Made by a program: the position numbers and the translations under genes. A model generated the notes under the pieces. The model worked only from the letters and a program-made list of their open reading frames with translations. It was not told where the DNA came from and did no database searches. This document shows positions 34,596 to 42,234 of a DNA stretch of 42,234 bases, piece by piece. Numbering within the stretch: position 1 is the first letter of the stretch; each line of letters begins with the position of its first letter. This DNA is from Clostridium sp. CAG:568 (GTDB lineage: Bacteria > Bacillota_I > Bacilli_A > RFN20 > CAG-288): NCBI GenBank assembly GCA_000434395.1, contig FR878797.1:18201-60434 (forward strand), in the 5' to 3' direction.

Positions 34596-34618
34596 GTCGC
34601 TTTCAAAGCGACCTTTTT
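34596..34618 (+). terminator. Terminator of the macrodomain gene
   Basis: GTCGCTT pairs with AAGCGAC around a 3-nt loop, followed by CTTTTT. It starts 7 nt past the stop. Confidence 0.8.
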
Positions 34619-34665
34619 ACATCGAATTATTTATATAGTATCAACGTAAAAAGGAGAAAAGAGAT

Positions 34666-35367
34666 ATGAACAATTCAACAGAGTTAGTAGTGATACTGGA
34701 TAGATCAGGTTCGATGCAGAGATTAGCTGAAGATACTATTGGAGGATTTAATTCTTTGATTGAAAATCAAAGAAAGCTAGAAGGTAAATGCACAGTGACT
34801 ACAGTCTTATTCGACAACAAAGTAGAAATTCTCTATCAAGGGAAAGATATAAAAGAAGTCCCGACATTAACTTCTAAAGAATACTTTGCTAGAGGGTCGA
34901 CTGCTTTATTGGACGCTATAGGAATAACAATAAATGAAACTAACAGCAAAATTTCATCGATGAAAGAAGAAGAAAAGCCAAACAAAGTTTTAGTTGCTAT
35001 TACAACAGATGGATTAGAGAATTCATCCAATGAATATTCTTATTCTTCAATCAAATCCTTAATTGAAGAGAAGAAAAAGCTTGGTTGGGACTTCATATTC
35101 TTGGGAGCAAATATTGACGCTATTGGAGAAGCTAATAAATTTGGAATAGAAAGAGATATGGCAATGAACATCAAAGCCACTAAAGTCGGACAAAGACATG
35201 CTTTTGAATCCATCAATAGAGCAGCATACAATGCTAGATTCTCAAACGCCATTTCATCCGATTGGAAAGATACACAAGAAATCGATATACCTGAAGAAAA
35301 GAAAGATGATGTTAGTTTAAAGGAAAGAACTATAGTTTTAAATCATATAAAAAGACTTAGAAGATAA
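34666..35367 (+). CDS. Soluble VWA domain protein
   Basis: This 233-residue protein has no signal peptide or membrane helix. It begins with a VWA domain: MIDAS DRSGSM at about residues 12-17, the Thr in ARGSTALLDA and the TTDGLENSS loop, so metal binding is probably intact. The C-terminal 60 residues are charged and helical. Proteins of this kind are common in Bacillota, often described only as VWA proteins. It lies 77 nt after the macrodomain gene, behind a terminator, with a clear AAGGAG upstream. It is not related to the membrane VWA proteins at the left end beyond the domain. Function is unknown. Confidence 0.88.
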   Translation: MNNSTELVVILDRSGSMQRLAEDTIGGFNSLIENQRKLEGKCTVTTVLFDNKVEILYQGKDIKEVPTLTSKEYFARGSTALLDAIGITINETNSKISSMKEEEKPNKVLVAITTDGLENSSNEYSYSSIKSLIEEKKKLGWDFIFLGANIDAIGEANKFGIERDMAMNIKATKVGQRHAFESINRAAYNARFSNAISSDWKDTQEIDIPEEKKDDVSLKERTIVLNHIKRLRR

Positions 35368-35463
35368 ACATAATCTCATCTAAAACAAATACAATTCAAA
35401 ATCAAATACATAGAACAAACTAGGCCTTTTATTTATATAATATCTATTGTTGAGGTGAAATAT

Positions 35464-35670
35464 ATGAAAATAGTATCTATCAATAGAGATATATGTATAG
35501 GCTGTGGAATGTGCACAGCAATTGCTGATGCAGTATTTGAGCTTTCCGATGACGGACTAGCTTCAGTCAAGATTCCTAATGGAGAATTGACAAATGCCGA
35601 TGATGAAGACGTCGCTGAGCAAGCTAAAGATGCATGCCCTAGCGGAGCTATTGAAATAGAAGAGAAATAG
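35464..35670 (+). CDS. Single-cluster ferredoxin
   Basis: This 68-residue protein has one 4Fe-4S site: CIGCGMC near residues 11-17 and CPSGAIEIEE at the end. The middle is acidic (DDEDVAEQAKDA). I start at the ATG at 35464, six nt after AGGTG; a GTG at 35455 is part of that ribosome-binding site. It is a small soluble electron carrier of the type often used by cytochrome P450s or other oxidoreductases. No partner enzyme is adjacent. Confidence 0.92.
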   Translation: MKIVSINRDICIGCGMCTAIADAVFELSDDGLASVKIPNGELTNADDEDVAEQAKDACPSGAIEIEEK

Positions 35671-35780
35671 ATTGATCTATCATTTTAATTAATAAAAGCT
35701 TTAACACTTCTATTAAACTTGCTATTTTGGCTTATATAAACGATCTATCTAATATAACAAGTTATTAAGACATCTTAATA

Positions 35781-35815
35781 AAAAATGCTGTATCGACATC
35801 CGATACAGCATTTTT
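35781..35815. terminator. Bidirectional terminator between ferredoxin and rluB
   Basis: TGCTGTATCG pairs perfectly with CGATACAGCA around loop ACATC. Flanking A5/T5 runs let it serve both the ferredoxin gene and the convergent rluB operon. Confidence 0.85.
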
Positions 35816-35881
35816 GTTTTATGAAAACTAAATTCCAATTCTAACGTGCATCAATAAAGCTCAATTACATTGATAGCTATA

Positions 35882-36790
35882 TTACTTAGCATTCAATGCA
35901 GCTTTTTTCTTCTCTTCTATAACTTTCTGCAAGTCATTGTTCTTTTTACGAGTCATACAGTCAGCTCTCATTTGTTCAACCACTTTGAGAGGGATTTCTC
36001 TATAAGATCCTCTGGGCATATCTTTGAGTCCGATATTTCCAATAGAGATTCTCTTCAAACTATAAACTCTCTTTCCAAGATATTCCATCATTCTACGAAT
36101 CTCACGGTTTCTACCTTCATGAATAGTTATTTCATAAGTACAGTTATAAATTGAGATTCCAGCTTCCCTTACTTGAGCAGGAGAAGTCATTCCATCTTCT
36201 AGAGGAATTCCATTTCTGAGTTGTTCGATTTCAGGTTTTGTAAGTCTCTTATTGATTTTGACTTCATACACTTTGTCAGGACTTGATGAAGGATGCATGA
36301 CCAAGTTTGCAAAATCACCATCGTTGGTCAAAAGGATAAGGCCTTCTGAATTGATGTCCAAACGTCCGATAGGGAAAACTCTTCCATACTGAGGAGGAAC
36401 CAATTGAGTTACGAGCTTTCTATCTCTTGGATCAGAAGCAGTGCAAATAAATCCCAAAGGTTTATTGACTGCCAAATATACTTTTTGACCTACTCTAGCC
36501 AAAGGATATCCATCAACTTCAATATAGCAGTTAGGATCAAAAGAACTTCCTAATTTATCGACAACCTTATGATTTACTTTGACTTTACCTGCTGTTATAT
36601 AATCCTCAGCTTTACGACGAGAGCAGAATCCTCTATCAGCTATAATTTTTTGAAGACGAACTAATCCATCAGCAGATACATCGTTGGATTCATCCTCTTC
36701 ATGCTTTATTTCTTCCTCAGGTTGTTCTAACTGAACTTCTTTGTTTTCTTCTTCAACTTCGGCTTCTTTTTCGATTTCTTCGTCTATCAT
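35882..36790 (-). CDS. rluB: Pseudouridine synthase, RluB/RsuA family
   Basis: This 302-residue enzyme has an acidic N-terminal extension (residues 1-40). It is followed by an S4 RNA-binding domain (VRLQKIIADRGFCSRRKAED) and a catalytic domain with GRLDINSEGLILLTND, where Asp is the nucleophile. It isomerises a uridine of 23S rRNA; the S4 domain and length favour RluB over RsuA. The C-terminus is Lys/Glu-rich. GTGAGG precedes the ATG, and the gene begins 5 nt after the PHP phosphatase stop, so it is the last gene of the run and ends at the bidirectional terminator. Confidence 0.92.
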   Translation of the reverse strand: MIDEEIEKEAEVEEENKEVQLEQPEEEIKHEEDESNDVSADGLVRLQKIIADRGFCSRRKAEDYITAGKVKVNHKVVDKLGSSFDPNCYIEVDGYPLARVGQKVYLAVNKPLGFICTASDPRDRKLVTQLVPPQYGRVFPIGRLDINSEGLILLTNDGDFANLVMHPSSSPDKVYEVKINKRLTKPEIEQLRNGIPLEDGMTSPAQVREAGISIYNCTYEITIHEGRNREIRRMMEYLGKRVYSLKRISIGNIGLKDMPRGSYREIPLKVVEQMRADCMTRKKNNDLQKVIEEKKKAALNAK

Positions 36791-36795
36791 ATCTT

Positions 36796-37596
36796 TTACC
36801 TCACTTTTTTCATTTCAAGTCGATTTATTACCCATAGACCTAACTGCTGAGCAAACAGAGTTGCTTTACTATTTGCTGCTTCATCCGACAACTGCTTAGG
36901 CGAATGTGCATCAATTCCTATGATGCACTTTGCCCCCATCTCACTAGCTATTGAGAAGAATGATGTAGTCGGATAAGACCATCTATATTCTTCTCCAATT
37001 TTCTTCTTTCCTGATCTTATCCCACCGACATTAATTTCAAGAGGAACATCACATTCCATAGCTGTTTCGATTATCTCGGTAGAGATTTTACGACAATCGG
37101 AGTCAAAGGTCTCCACTTCACTCAAAAAAAGATCAGGATGAACAAAACAAGAGTATAAACCAGAACGCAAGGCTTTGCAGGCAACTTCTTTATAAATATA
37201 CAAAGTATTTGCTGTAGTTCCTTTTCCAAAGTGAGCATAGACTTGTCTCAATGAATTCATAGCTCCGTGATTTCCCAACAGTAAGTAATCCAATGTTCCG
37301 GTTTGAAGAAGCACTTTTAAGTAAGGCATATAATAATCAAAAGCTTCAGCTTCATATCCCAGATATATTTTGATTCTACCTTCATATTTCTTAGCTAGAG
37401 ATCTAATCGAATCAAAATACCCTTGAGCTTGATTATAGGTGCCTCTAATTCCAGGCTCATTGAATCCAGGATACATGACATGATCAGAGAATCCTAATTC
37501 AGACAATCCCATGCCCAATGCTTCTTTCACATAATCTTCATCGATGCCATCAGCATGACCGCATCTATAAGTATGTGTATGATAATTTCCAGTCAT
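36796..37596 (-). CDS. PHP-domain phosphatase (HisJ-like)
   Basis: This 266-residue PHP-fold metallo-phosphoesterase resembles histidinol phosphatase HisJ. Metal ligands visible are YHTHTYRCGH at the start, LGFSDH, LGNHG, CFVHPDLF and the final GIDAHSP. No other histidine-biosynthesis gene is near, so the real substrate could be another phosphate ester. It lies between truA and rluB with short gaps (28 and 5 nt), so it is probably co-transcribed with them. Confidence 0.82.
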   Translation of the reverse strand: MTGNYHTHTYRCGHADGIDEDYVKEALGMGLSELGFSDHVMYPGFNEPGIRGTYNQAQGYFDSIRSLAKKYEGRIKIYLGYEAEAFDYYMPYLKVLLQTGTLDYLLLGNHGAMNSLRQVYAHFGKGTTANTLYIYKEVACKALRSGLYSCFVHPDLFLSEVETFDSDCRKISTEIIETAMECDVPLEINVGGIRSGKKKIGEEYRWSYPTTSFFSIASEMGAKCIIGIDAHSPKQLSDEAANSKATLFAQQLGLWVINRLEMKKVR

Positions 37597-37624
37597 GCCA
37601 AAGCCTCCATTTAATATTATATCT

Positions 37625-38365
37625 TTAATAAGTCACCTTATAAAGAACAAGTCCTTTACCAGGGACTTTCAACCTAGGTGTACCTGTAACACCTATTCCA
37701 GAGAGTTTGTCTTTGATAGATTCCAATGAAGATCTACCAGTCGCCACCTCAACAGCTGCTCCGACCATAAATCTAACCTGATATCTATGAAAACAAGGGC
37801 CTTTTATATAAGTGAATAAAATTCCATCTTTCTGTATAACTTCTATAGATTCTATTGCACTTATATAAGTCTCATTTTCATCCTTTCTATCATCTTTAGA
37901 AGAAAACAATTTAAAGTCATGAATCCCAAGAAATATACTTAATGTCTCTTTATATTTTTCTATATCTATTTCTTTGTTTGGGTGATATAAATGAGATTGA
38001 AGAAACGGCTCTCCTTCCAAATCAATCAAATAAATATATGTTTTCGAATGAGCAGAGAATCTAGGGCTAAAAGAATCATTTCTTTCTTCTATTAATTTTA
38101 CTTTTAATATTCCATTAAAAGGCAAGGATAAAACTGAAGGCAGTTTATTCATTTTTATCCTATCATCACAAGGAGTAAAAGCACAGACGAAATCCATTGC
38201 TGAAACATCGCTATCCAATCTAGAGCAGCACTCCAAATCTATAGGCCTATCATAAATTCTAGATAGAACTTTTTCTAATTCACCTTGGACAGTCTTACAT
38301 CCTTTTTGCTTTTGTGTTCCTTTAAAGCAAAGACCATCAAACCCAATATGCATTACATATTTCAT
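37625..38365 (-). CDS. truA: tRNA pseudouridine synthase A
   Basis: This 246-residue enzyme modifies positions 38-40 of tRNA anticodon stems. The N-terminal fold begins MKYVMHIGFDGLCFKGTQKQ with TVQGELE. The catalytic Asp lies in SRLDSDVSAMD, the equivalent of the usual RTDxGVHA; here the motif is somewhat degenerate but Arg and Asp are kept. It lies 6 nt after ecfT, the usual position for truA in Bacillota. Confidence 0.9.
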   Translation of the reverse strand: MKYVMHIGFDGLCFKGTQKQKGCKTVQGELEKVLSRIYDRPIDLECCSRLDSDVSAMDFVCAFTPCDDRIKMNKLPSVLSLPFNGILKVKLIEERNDSFSPRFSAHSKTYIYLIDLEGEPFLQSHLYHPNKEIDIEKYKETLSIFLGIHDFKLFSSKDDRKDENETYISAIESIEVIQKDGILFTYIKGPCFHRYQVRFMVGAAVEVATGRSSLESIKDKLSGIGVTGTPRLKVPGKGLVLYKVTY

Positions 38366-38371
38366 AAAAAA

Positions 38372-39268
38372 CTAGCAATAGATTTTAAATATATCGATAA
38401 CAGATCCATCGACTTGGAAATAAACAAAGAATAGAGAAGATGCTAATGCAACACACCCGAATATCAGCCATAGAGCATCGATAAATCTGAAAGGATATTG
38501 ACGATAACGAGTTCTTTTCCCTAATGGATCATATCCTCTAGCCTCGAGTGCATAGGCCAACTCCGATGCATGATGAAAAGAAGTTGTTATTAAAGGAATT
38601 AATAGTGAAACAATAGCTTTTATTCTATCTTTAGCTTTACCATTTGAATAATCCAAACCCCTGGCTGCTTGAGCTTTAAATATAGTTTTAGCTTCACTAG
38701 CTAATACTGGGATAAATCTCAGTGCCAAAGACATAGTCATAGAAAAGGCAGCAGTAGGAACATGAAGCCAGCGAAGTGGAGTTAAGTACCATTCCAAGGC
38801 AAAAGTCATATCCATAGGTTTAGTAGTGGAAGCAAACATCAACGATAGAATAACCATTAGGAAGATTCTAGCTATGATATATCCAATAAATAAAAATGTC
38901 GCAGAAGTTATCTCTTTCTTACCTATCACAAATAGCAATTGGCTATTACTAGTCCAATCAGGTGCTTTCCAAAAGAAGAAATTCAATATGACGACAACAA
39001 GCAATAAGACCCAAAGAAATGACATAGATTTCATCAGGCTGCCAAATGAAATTCTACTTATCAATAATCCAATCATCAATAGAACAAATATTCCGCCCAA
39101 TACAACTAAAGACATTGCGTATGGATATACGACATCCACTCTATTTCCATAAGGCAGGAAAATTGCGACCATAAAAACTACAAGCAAGAATAGCTTTACT
39201 CTTGTATCCATTCTATGAATAGGTGTGTTGAATGGGACATACTGTCCAAAAGATCCAAAGCCGTTCAT
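38372..39268 (-). CDS. ecfT: ECF transporter transmembrane protein EcfT
   Basis: This 298-residue membrane protein is the shared transmembrane coupling subunit of group II ECF vitamin transporters. It has about five to six membrane helices. The two signature coupling motifs AARG and EARGYDP (near residues 208 and 240) contact the EcfA ATPases. It overlaps ecfA2 by 4 nt. Substrate-binding S subunits are not in the window, as is normal for group II systems. Confidence 0.95.
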   Translation of the reverse strand: MNGFGSFGQYVPFNTPIHRMDTRVKLFLLVVFMVAIFLPYGNRVDVVYPYAMSLVVLGGIFVLLMIGLLISRISFGSLMKSMSFLWVLLLVVVILNFFFWKAPDWTSNSQLLFVIGKKEITSATFLFIGYIIARIFLMVILSLMFASTTKPMDMTFALEWYLTPLRWLHVPTAAFSMTMSLALRFIPVLASEAKTIFKAQAARGLDYSNGKAKDRIKAIVSLLIPLITTSFHHASELAYALEARGYDPLGKRTRYRQYPFRFIDALWLIFGCVALASSLFFVYFQVDGSVIDIFKIYC

Positions 39269-40164
39269 ACCCTACACCTCTTTATCTCTTCAGCCAAAGA
39301 TTTTGAATCTTTAACTTTTTCTAAGTCTATATCTAACCCACCTTCTTTAAGCTTCAAAGCATATTCAAACGCTTTAGGTGGAACCAAAGAAGCTTTATCC
39401 ATAACTTCCTGATCTTGGAAGACTTCATAAGGCTTTTTATAAGCGATGAGTTTTCCATCGCTTATTACCGCCATACGATGTGCATTCTTCAACGCAAATT
39501 CCATATCATGAGTAATGAACACAATGGTCATACCTTCAGCATTTTTAGCCATGATACTATCCATTATTTCTTTTGCACCTTCAGGATCCAATCCAACTGT
39601 AGGCTCATCCAATATTAAAATCTCCGGATTAAAAGCCAAAATGCCCGCTATTGCTACTCTTCTCTTCTCACCGCCAGATAATTCAAATGGCGATCTAGAA
39701 AAATAAGAAGTTGGAATTCCAACTGAAAGCAATGCATTTTGAGCATTTGTTTGAGCTGTTCCTTTATCCATCCCGAAATTTTCAGGTCCGACCATAACAT
39801 CTTTTAATACACTAGTTTCAAACAACTGCATCTCAGAGAATTGAAACATGAGTCCAATCATCTTTCTTAAACTCTTCCAATCCTTCAATTTCTTAGGCTT
39901 TTTATACTTTATCTTTCCATTCTTCTTAACCACAGGAGTTTGATCTACAACTATTCCATTGGGATAAGTTATAACACCTGTTGTCGGAGTTAAAAGAGCG
40001 TCGATGTTTTGAACGAGAGTCGACTTGCCAGACCCTGTCTTTCCGACCAAAGCAATGATTTCACCTTGTTCGATATCCATCGAAACATCGATGAGAGCTT
40101 CTTTCTCATTAGATGTCTTCCTATCATAAAAATAACAAAGATTCTTTACTTGGAGTGCTGACAT
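39265..40164 (-). CDS. ecfA2: ECF transporter ATPase EcfA2
   Basis: This 299-residue ABC ATPase has Walker A GKTGSGKST near residue 42, LSGGEKRRVAIAG as signature and EILILDEPTVGLDPEG as Walker B, with the switch His in ITHDMEF. GGGAGG precedes the ATG. It overlaps ecfA1 by 19 nt and ecfT by 4 nt. With EcfA1 and EcfT it forms the energy module of vitamin uptake at the membrane. Confidence 0.95.
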   Translation of the reverse strand: MSALQVKNLCYFYDRKTSNEKEALIDVSMDIEQGEIIALVGKTGSGKSTLVQNIDALLTPTTGVITYPNGIVVDQTPVVKKNGKIKYKKPKKLKDWKSLRKMIGLMFQFSEMQLFETSVLKDVMVGPENFGMDKGTAQTNAQNALLSVGIPTSYFSRSPFELSGGEKRRVAIAGILAFNPEILILDEPTVGLDPEGAKEIMDSIMAKNAEGMTIVFITHDMEFALKNAHRMAVISDGKLIAYKKPYEVFQDQEVMDKASLVPPKAFEYALKLKEGGLDIDLEKVKDSKSLAEEIKRCRV

Positions 40165-40994
40165 AATTGCCTCCCTAATTCTTCAGGGTTGTCAAACTTA
40201 GAAGTCTCAATTCCTAATTCTGATAAATCATTTCTAAGCTGATAATCAAAGGGAAGAGTAAGACCTAATTCTTCGACAAGTTTAGGATTAGAGAACAATT
40301 CATTAGGTGAACCGGTAAATCCAAGTCTCTCGTGATCCAAAGCTATTACATAATCCGCTTTCTCGATCTCAGCCGTTTCATGTGTCACTGATAAAATCGT
40401 TAAGTTAGGAAACTTCTTTTTTAAATCTTTGAGCATACTTATCATCTCAATCTTGCTCAAAGGATCGAGCATCGAAGTAGATTCGTCTAAAAGCAATATA
40501 GATGGATTTCTAACTAAAATCGAAGCTAATGCGACACGTTGCATTTGACCGCCAGATAGTTTTGTGGGCTCTCTTTTAAGCAAATCAGTCAAATTTAACT
40601 TTTCTGCTATAGTCTTCACTTCTTCCAGCATCTCTTTATAAGATACTCTATTGTTTTCCAATCCAAAAGCGATATCTTCTTCAACCGTAGCACCTACAAA
40701 TTGAGAATCTGGATTTTGGAATACTATTCCAACTTGCTTTCCTATCAATTCATCAACGTTATCGTCAGTAACTTGTGTTCCGTTAATAAACAAAAGACCA
40801 GATGTAGGAATAACTAATCCTGCAATAATTTTAAGGAGAGTTGATTTTCCAGTTCCATTTCTTCCTACAATACAACAATACGAATTCTTAGGAATGGATA
40901 TAGATAAAGAATCCAAAACCATTCCTTCTTCTTTTGTATAGAAGAAAGACAACTTCTTTGTTCCTATAGCTTCGTTTTCTTCTCTCTTATCCAT
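40146..40994 (-). CDS. ecfA1: ECF transporter ATPase EcfA1
   Basis: This ABC ATPase partners with EcfA2 in the ECF module. Walker A is GRNGTGKST, the signature LSGGQMQRVALAS, Walker B ILLLDESTSMLDP and the switch His VTHET. I start at the ATG at 40994 because AACGAGG lies at good spacing; an ATG at 41021 would add nine residues with a poor site. The chosen start overlaps the preceding stop by 8 nt, showing coupling. Length is then 282 residues, normal for EcfA1. Confidence 0.93.
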   Translation of the reverse strand: MDKREENEAIGTKKLSFFYTKEEGMVLDSLSISIPKNSYCCIVGRNGTGKSTLLKIIAGLVIPTSGLLFINGTQVTDDNVDELIGKQVGIVFQNPDSQFVGATVEEDIAFGLENNRVSYKEMLEEVKTIAEKLNLTDLLKREPTKLSGGQMQRVALASILVRNPSILLLDESTSMLDPLSKIEMISMLKDLKKKFPNLTILSVTHETAEIEKADYVIALDHERLGFTGSPNELFSNPKLVEELGLTLPFDYQLRNDLSELGIETSKFDNPEELGRQLCQHSK

Positions 40995-41388
40995 TTGAGA
41001 CCTCGTTATCATATTTTCCACTGTTAATATCTTCTATCTCTTCTTTACTCAACTTCTCACCTCTAGCTTTTGCTTGGATCTTATGAGCTTTTAGTATAGC
41101 AAGTCTCTTCTTTTTAAGGGTGTTTTGTTCATCAGTTCCATAAGAAAGTCCTTTTCTTATTCTGGTTTCATGAACAATTATATAAATCCAATAGCCACCA
41201 TACACTAGAAATGATACAACACCGACACCAATTAGGACACCACGAAGTAAATTTTCATCCTTACTAGTTAAAACTCCCCAGAGCATGCTTATGAGCAAAG
41301 CTAAAATCAAAAGGACAATTAAAGATTTCAAGAAATACTTCCAATAAGGTGTTGGCTGTACTGGCTTTCCTTCGTCTCTATAACTCAT
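40987..41388 (-). CDS. Small two-helix membrane protein
   Basis: This 133-residue protein has two membrane helices (about residues 17-40 and 51-73) and a charged, Lys/Glu-rich cytoplasmic C-terminal tail that ends GKYDNEVSNG. I recognise no family. It overlaps dCMP deaminase by 11 nt and ecfA1 by 8 nt, so it is part of the operon. Confidence 0.72.
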   Translation of the reverse strand: MSYRDEGKPVQPTPYWKYFLKSLIVLLILALLISMLWGVLTSKDENLLRGVLIGVGVVSFLVYGGYWIYIIVHETRIRKGLSYGTDEQNTLKKKRLAILKAHKIQAKARGEKLSKEEIEDINSGKYDNEVSNG

Positions 41389-41911
41389 ATTTCACATCTC
41401 CAAAATCTATTTGCGGGACTCTTCCTATATATTGAGAAATTTCAACACCAGCCATTTCAAACAGCTTTCTAGAAGCTATCGAATAAGTTTTATCGTGATA
41501 CTTATCATCTAAAAAAATAACTTTCTTAATTCCAGCTTGAATAACCGCTTTAGCACATTCGTTGCAAGGAAACAAAGTTACATATAAGGTCGATCCTTTG
41601 AGTCTTCTTTCAGTGTTCAAGATAGCATTTAATTCAGCATGACAGACATATGGATACTTTGTATCTAATTCACTTGCACCTTCTCTAGCCCAAGGTATTT
41701 TAGAGTCATCGATACCGATAGGCATTCCGTTGTATCCCAAAGATAAAACTTTATGTTCGTCAGAAACAATTGCTGCTCCAACTTTGGTAGAAGTATCTTT
41801 GGATCTAAGAGAAGACAAAATTGCGATGGACATAAAATATTCATCCCAATTTATATGATTTGTTTTTATATCTTCCTTATCTTTAACTATTACTTTAGGT
41901 AAATTGCTCAT
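41378..41911 (-). CDS. Deoxycytidylate (dCMP) deaminase
   Basis: This cytidine-deaminase-fold enzyme (177 residues from the ATG at 41911, with GAGAGGTG upstream) converts dCMP to dUMP for dTMP synthesis. Zinc ligands are in CHAELNAI (His, with the catalytic Glu) and FPCNECAK. The N-terminus WDEYFMSIAILSSLRSKD is typical. A longer start at 41959 adds a hydrophobic stretch that is the untranslated leader read in frame. It overlaps the small membrane protein gene by 11 nt and is the first gene of this operon. Confidence 0.92.
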   Translation of the reverse strand: MSNLPKVIVKDKEDIKTNHINWDEYFMSIAILSSLRSKDTSTKVGAAIVSDEHKVLSLGYNGMPIGIDDSKIPWAREGASELDTKYPYVCHAELNAILNTERRLKGSTLYVTLFPCNECAKAVIQAGIKKVIFLDDKYHDKTYSIASRKLFEMAGVEISQYIGRVPQIDFGDVKYEL

Positions 41912-41996
41912 AATAAACACCTCTCTACAAACAAGAATAATTATATATAAAAAGAGCAAAATACTATTAGGTTATGAGGATTTTATAAATTTCCTC

Positions 41997-42025
41997 TTGC
42001 AAAATCAAAGTAATGTGTTTATAGT
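41997..42025 (+). promoter_or_regulatory. Promoter of tRNA-Val
   Basis: TTGCAA (41997-42002), 17 nt, TATAGT (42020-42025), ending 12 nt before the mature tRNA start. Confidence 0.7.
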
Positions 42026-42037
42026 TATTAAGCACTT

Positions 42038-42113
42038 GGGTCTTTAGCTCAGCTGGGAGAGCATCCGCTTGACGTGCGGAAGGTCATAGGTTCGAACCCT
42101 ATAGGACCCACCA
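42038..42113 (+). tRNA. tRNA-Val (anticodon GAC)
   Basis: A 76-nt cloverleaf with acceptor stem GGGTCTT/AGGACCC and encoded CCA. The anticodon stem is TCCGC/GCGGA with loop TTGACGT, so the anticodon is GAC. The T-arm is GTTCGAACC-type with stem CATAG/CTATA-like pairing. All stems are well paired. Confidence 0.97.
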
Positions 42114-42128
42114 TTAAGAAAAAATCAT

Positions 42129-42162
42129 AGGATTGATACTAAAAATATCAGTCCTTTTTTTC
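42129..42162 (+). terminator. Terminator of tRNA-Val
   Basis: AGGATTGATA pairs with TATCAGTCCT (one T-G pair) around a 7-nt loop. A long T-run follows. Confidence 0.85.
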
Positions 42163-42165
42163 ATT

Positions 42166-42234
42166 TCATAGGGATGTTTCACTTATTTCAGGCATAAATT
42201 GCTTAATTGAACGGTAAGCGTTAAAGATATCCAC
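42166..42234 (-). CDS. Possible 3' end of a gene entering from the right edge
   Basis: On the minus strand a 23-codon frame reads in from the window edge (VDIFNAYRSIKQFMPEISET...) and ends in TGA at 42166-42168. It has gene-like composition and converges on the tRNA terminator. It is too short to identify. Confidence 0.3.
   Translation of the reverse strand: MDIFNAYRSIKQFMPEISETSL

Overview
The window is AT-rich DNA from a low-GC Gram-positive (Bacillota-type) bacterium. Supporting signs are strong purine-rich Shine-Dalgarno sites, lipobox lipoproteins, an ECF-type transporter operon (ecfA1-ecfA2-ecfT-truA), a Gram-positive style zinc-uptake lipoprotein and no outer-membrane genes. Tryptophan is coded by TGG and TGA is used as a stop (for example the DUF58 gene), so this is not a code-4 Mollicute. 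An uncultured gut-type Erysipelotrichia/RF39/RFN20-like lineage would fit, but that is inference.

Layout. Positions 1-6821 (minus strand) hold a stress/chaperone-like membrane operon: a DUF4175-like membrane protein with a Gly/Asn/Gln-rich tail, a MoxR AAA+ ATPase, a DUF58 protein, a BatA-like VWA protein and a second VWA membrane protein cut by the window edge. Positions 6900-19316 (minus) hold the most unusual region: three tandem giant lipoproteins of about 1211, 1257 and 1247 residues. Each is built from nine copies of a ~125-130 residue repeat I do not recognise. Two decayed 3' ends of further copies and a relic of a shared leader lie between and beyond them. Positions 19484-21200 (plus) hold a sugar-1-phosphate transferase with its own promoter and terminator. 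pepT lies at 21305-22510 (minus).

Positions 22574-27625 form an export-like cassette: a frameshifted secreted protein and two single-chain ABC ATPase-permease fusions, one of them divergent. Positions 27634-29505 (plus) hold a metal-uptake pair (znuA- and znuB-like, no ATPase), preceded by a near-perfect promoter with two copies of a 29-bp candidate operator. ppx and ppk (minus) handle polyphosphate. A divergent pair then follows: a NUDIX ADP-ribose pyrophosphatase (minus) and a macrodomain-HTH fusion (plus). Next come a soluble VWA protein and a one-cluster ferredoxin.

Positions 35882-41911 (minus) carry a tightly packed housekeeping run: dCMP deaminase, a small membrane protein, ecfA1, ecfA2, ecfT, truA, a PHP phosphatase and rluB. 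tRNA-Val(GAC) with its own promoter and terminator closes the window.

The most promising undescribed system is the nine-repeat lipoprotein family and its duplication/decay history. Next are the ABC-fusion/secreted-protein cassette and the doubled operator in front of the metal-uptake genes.
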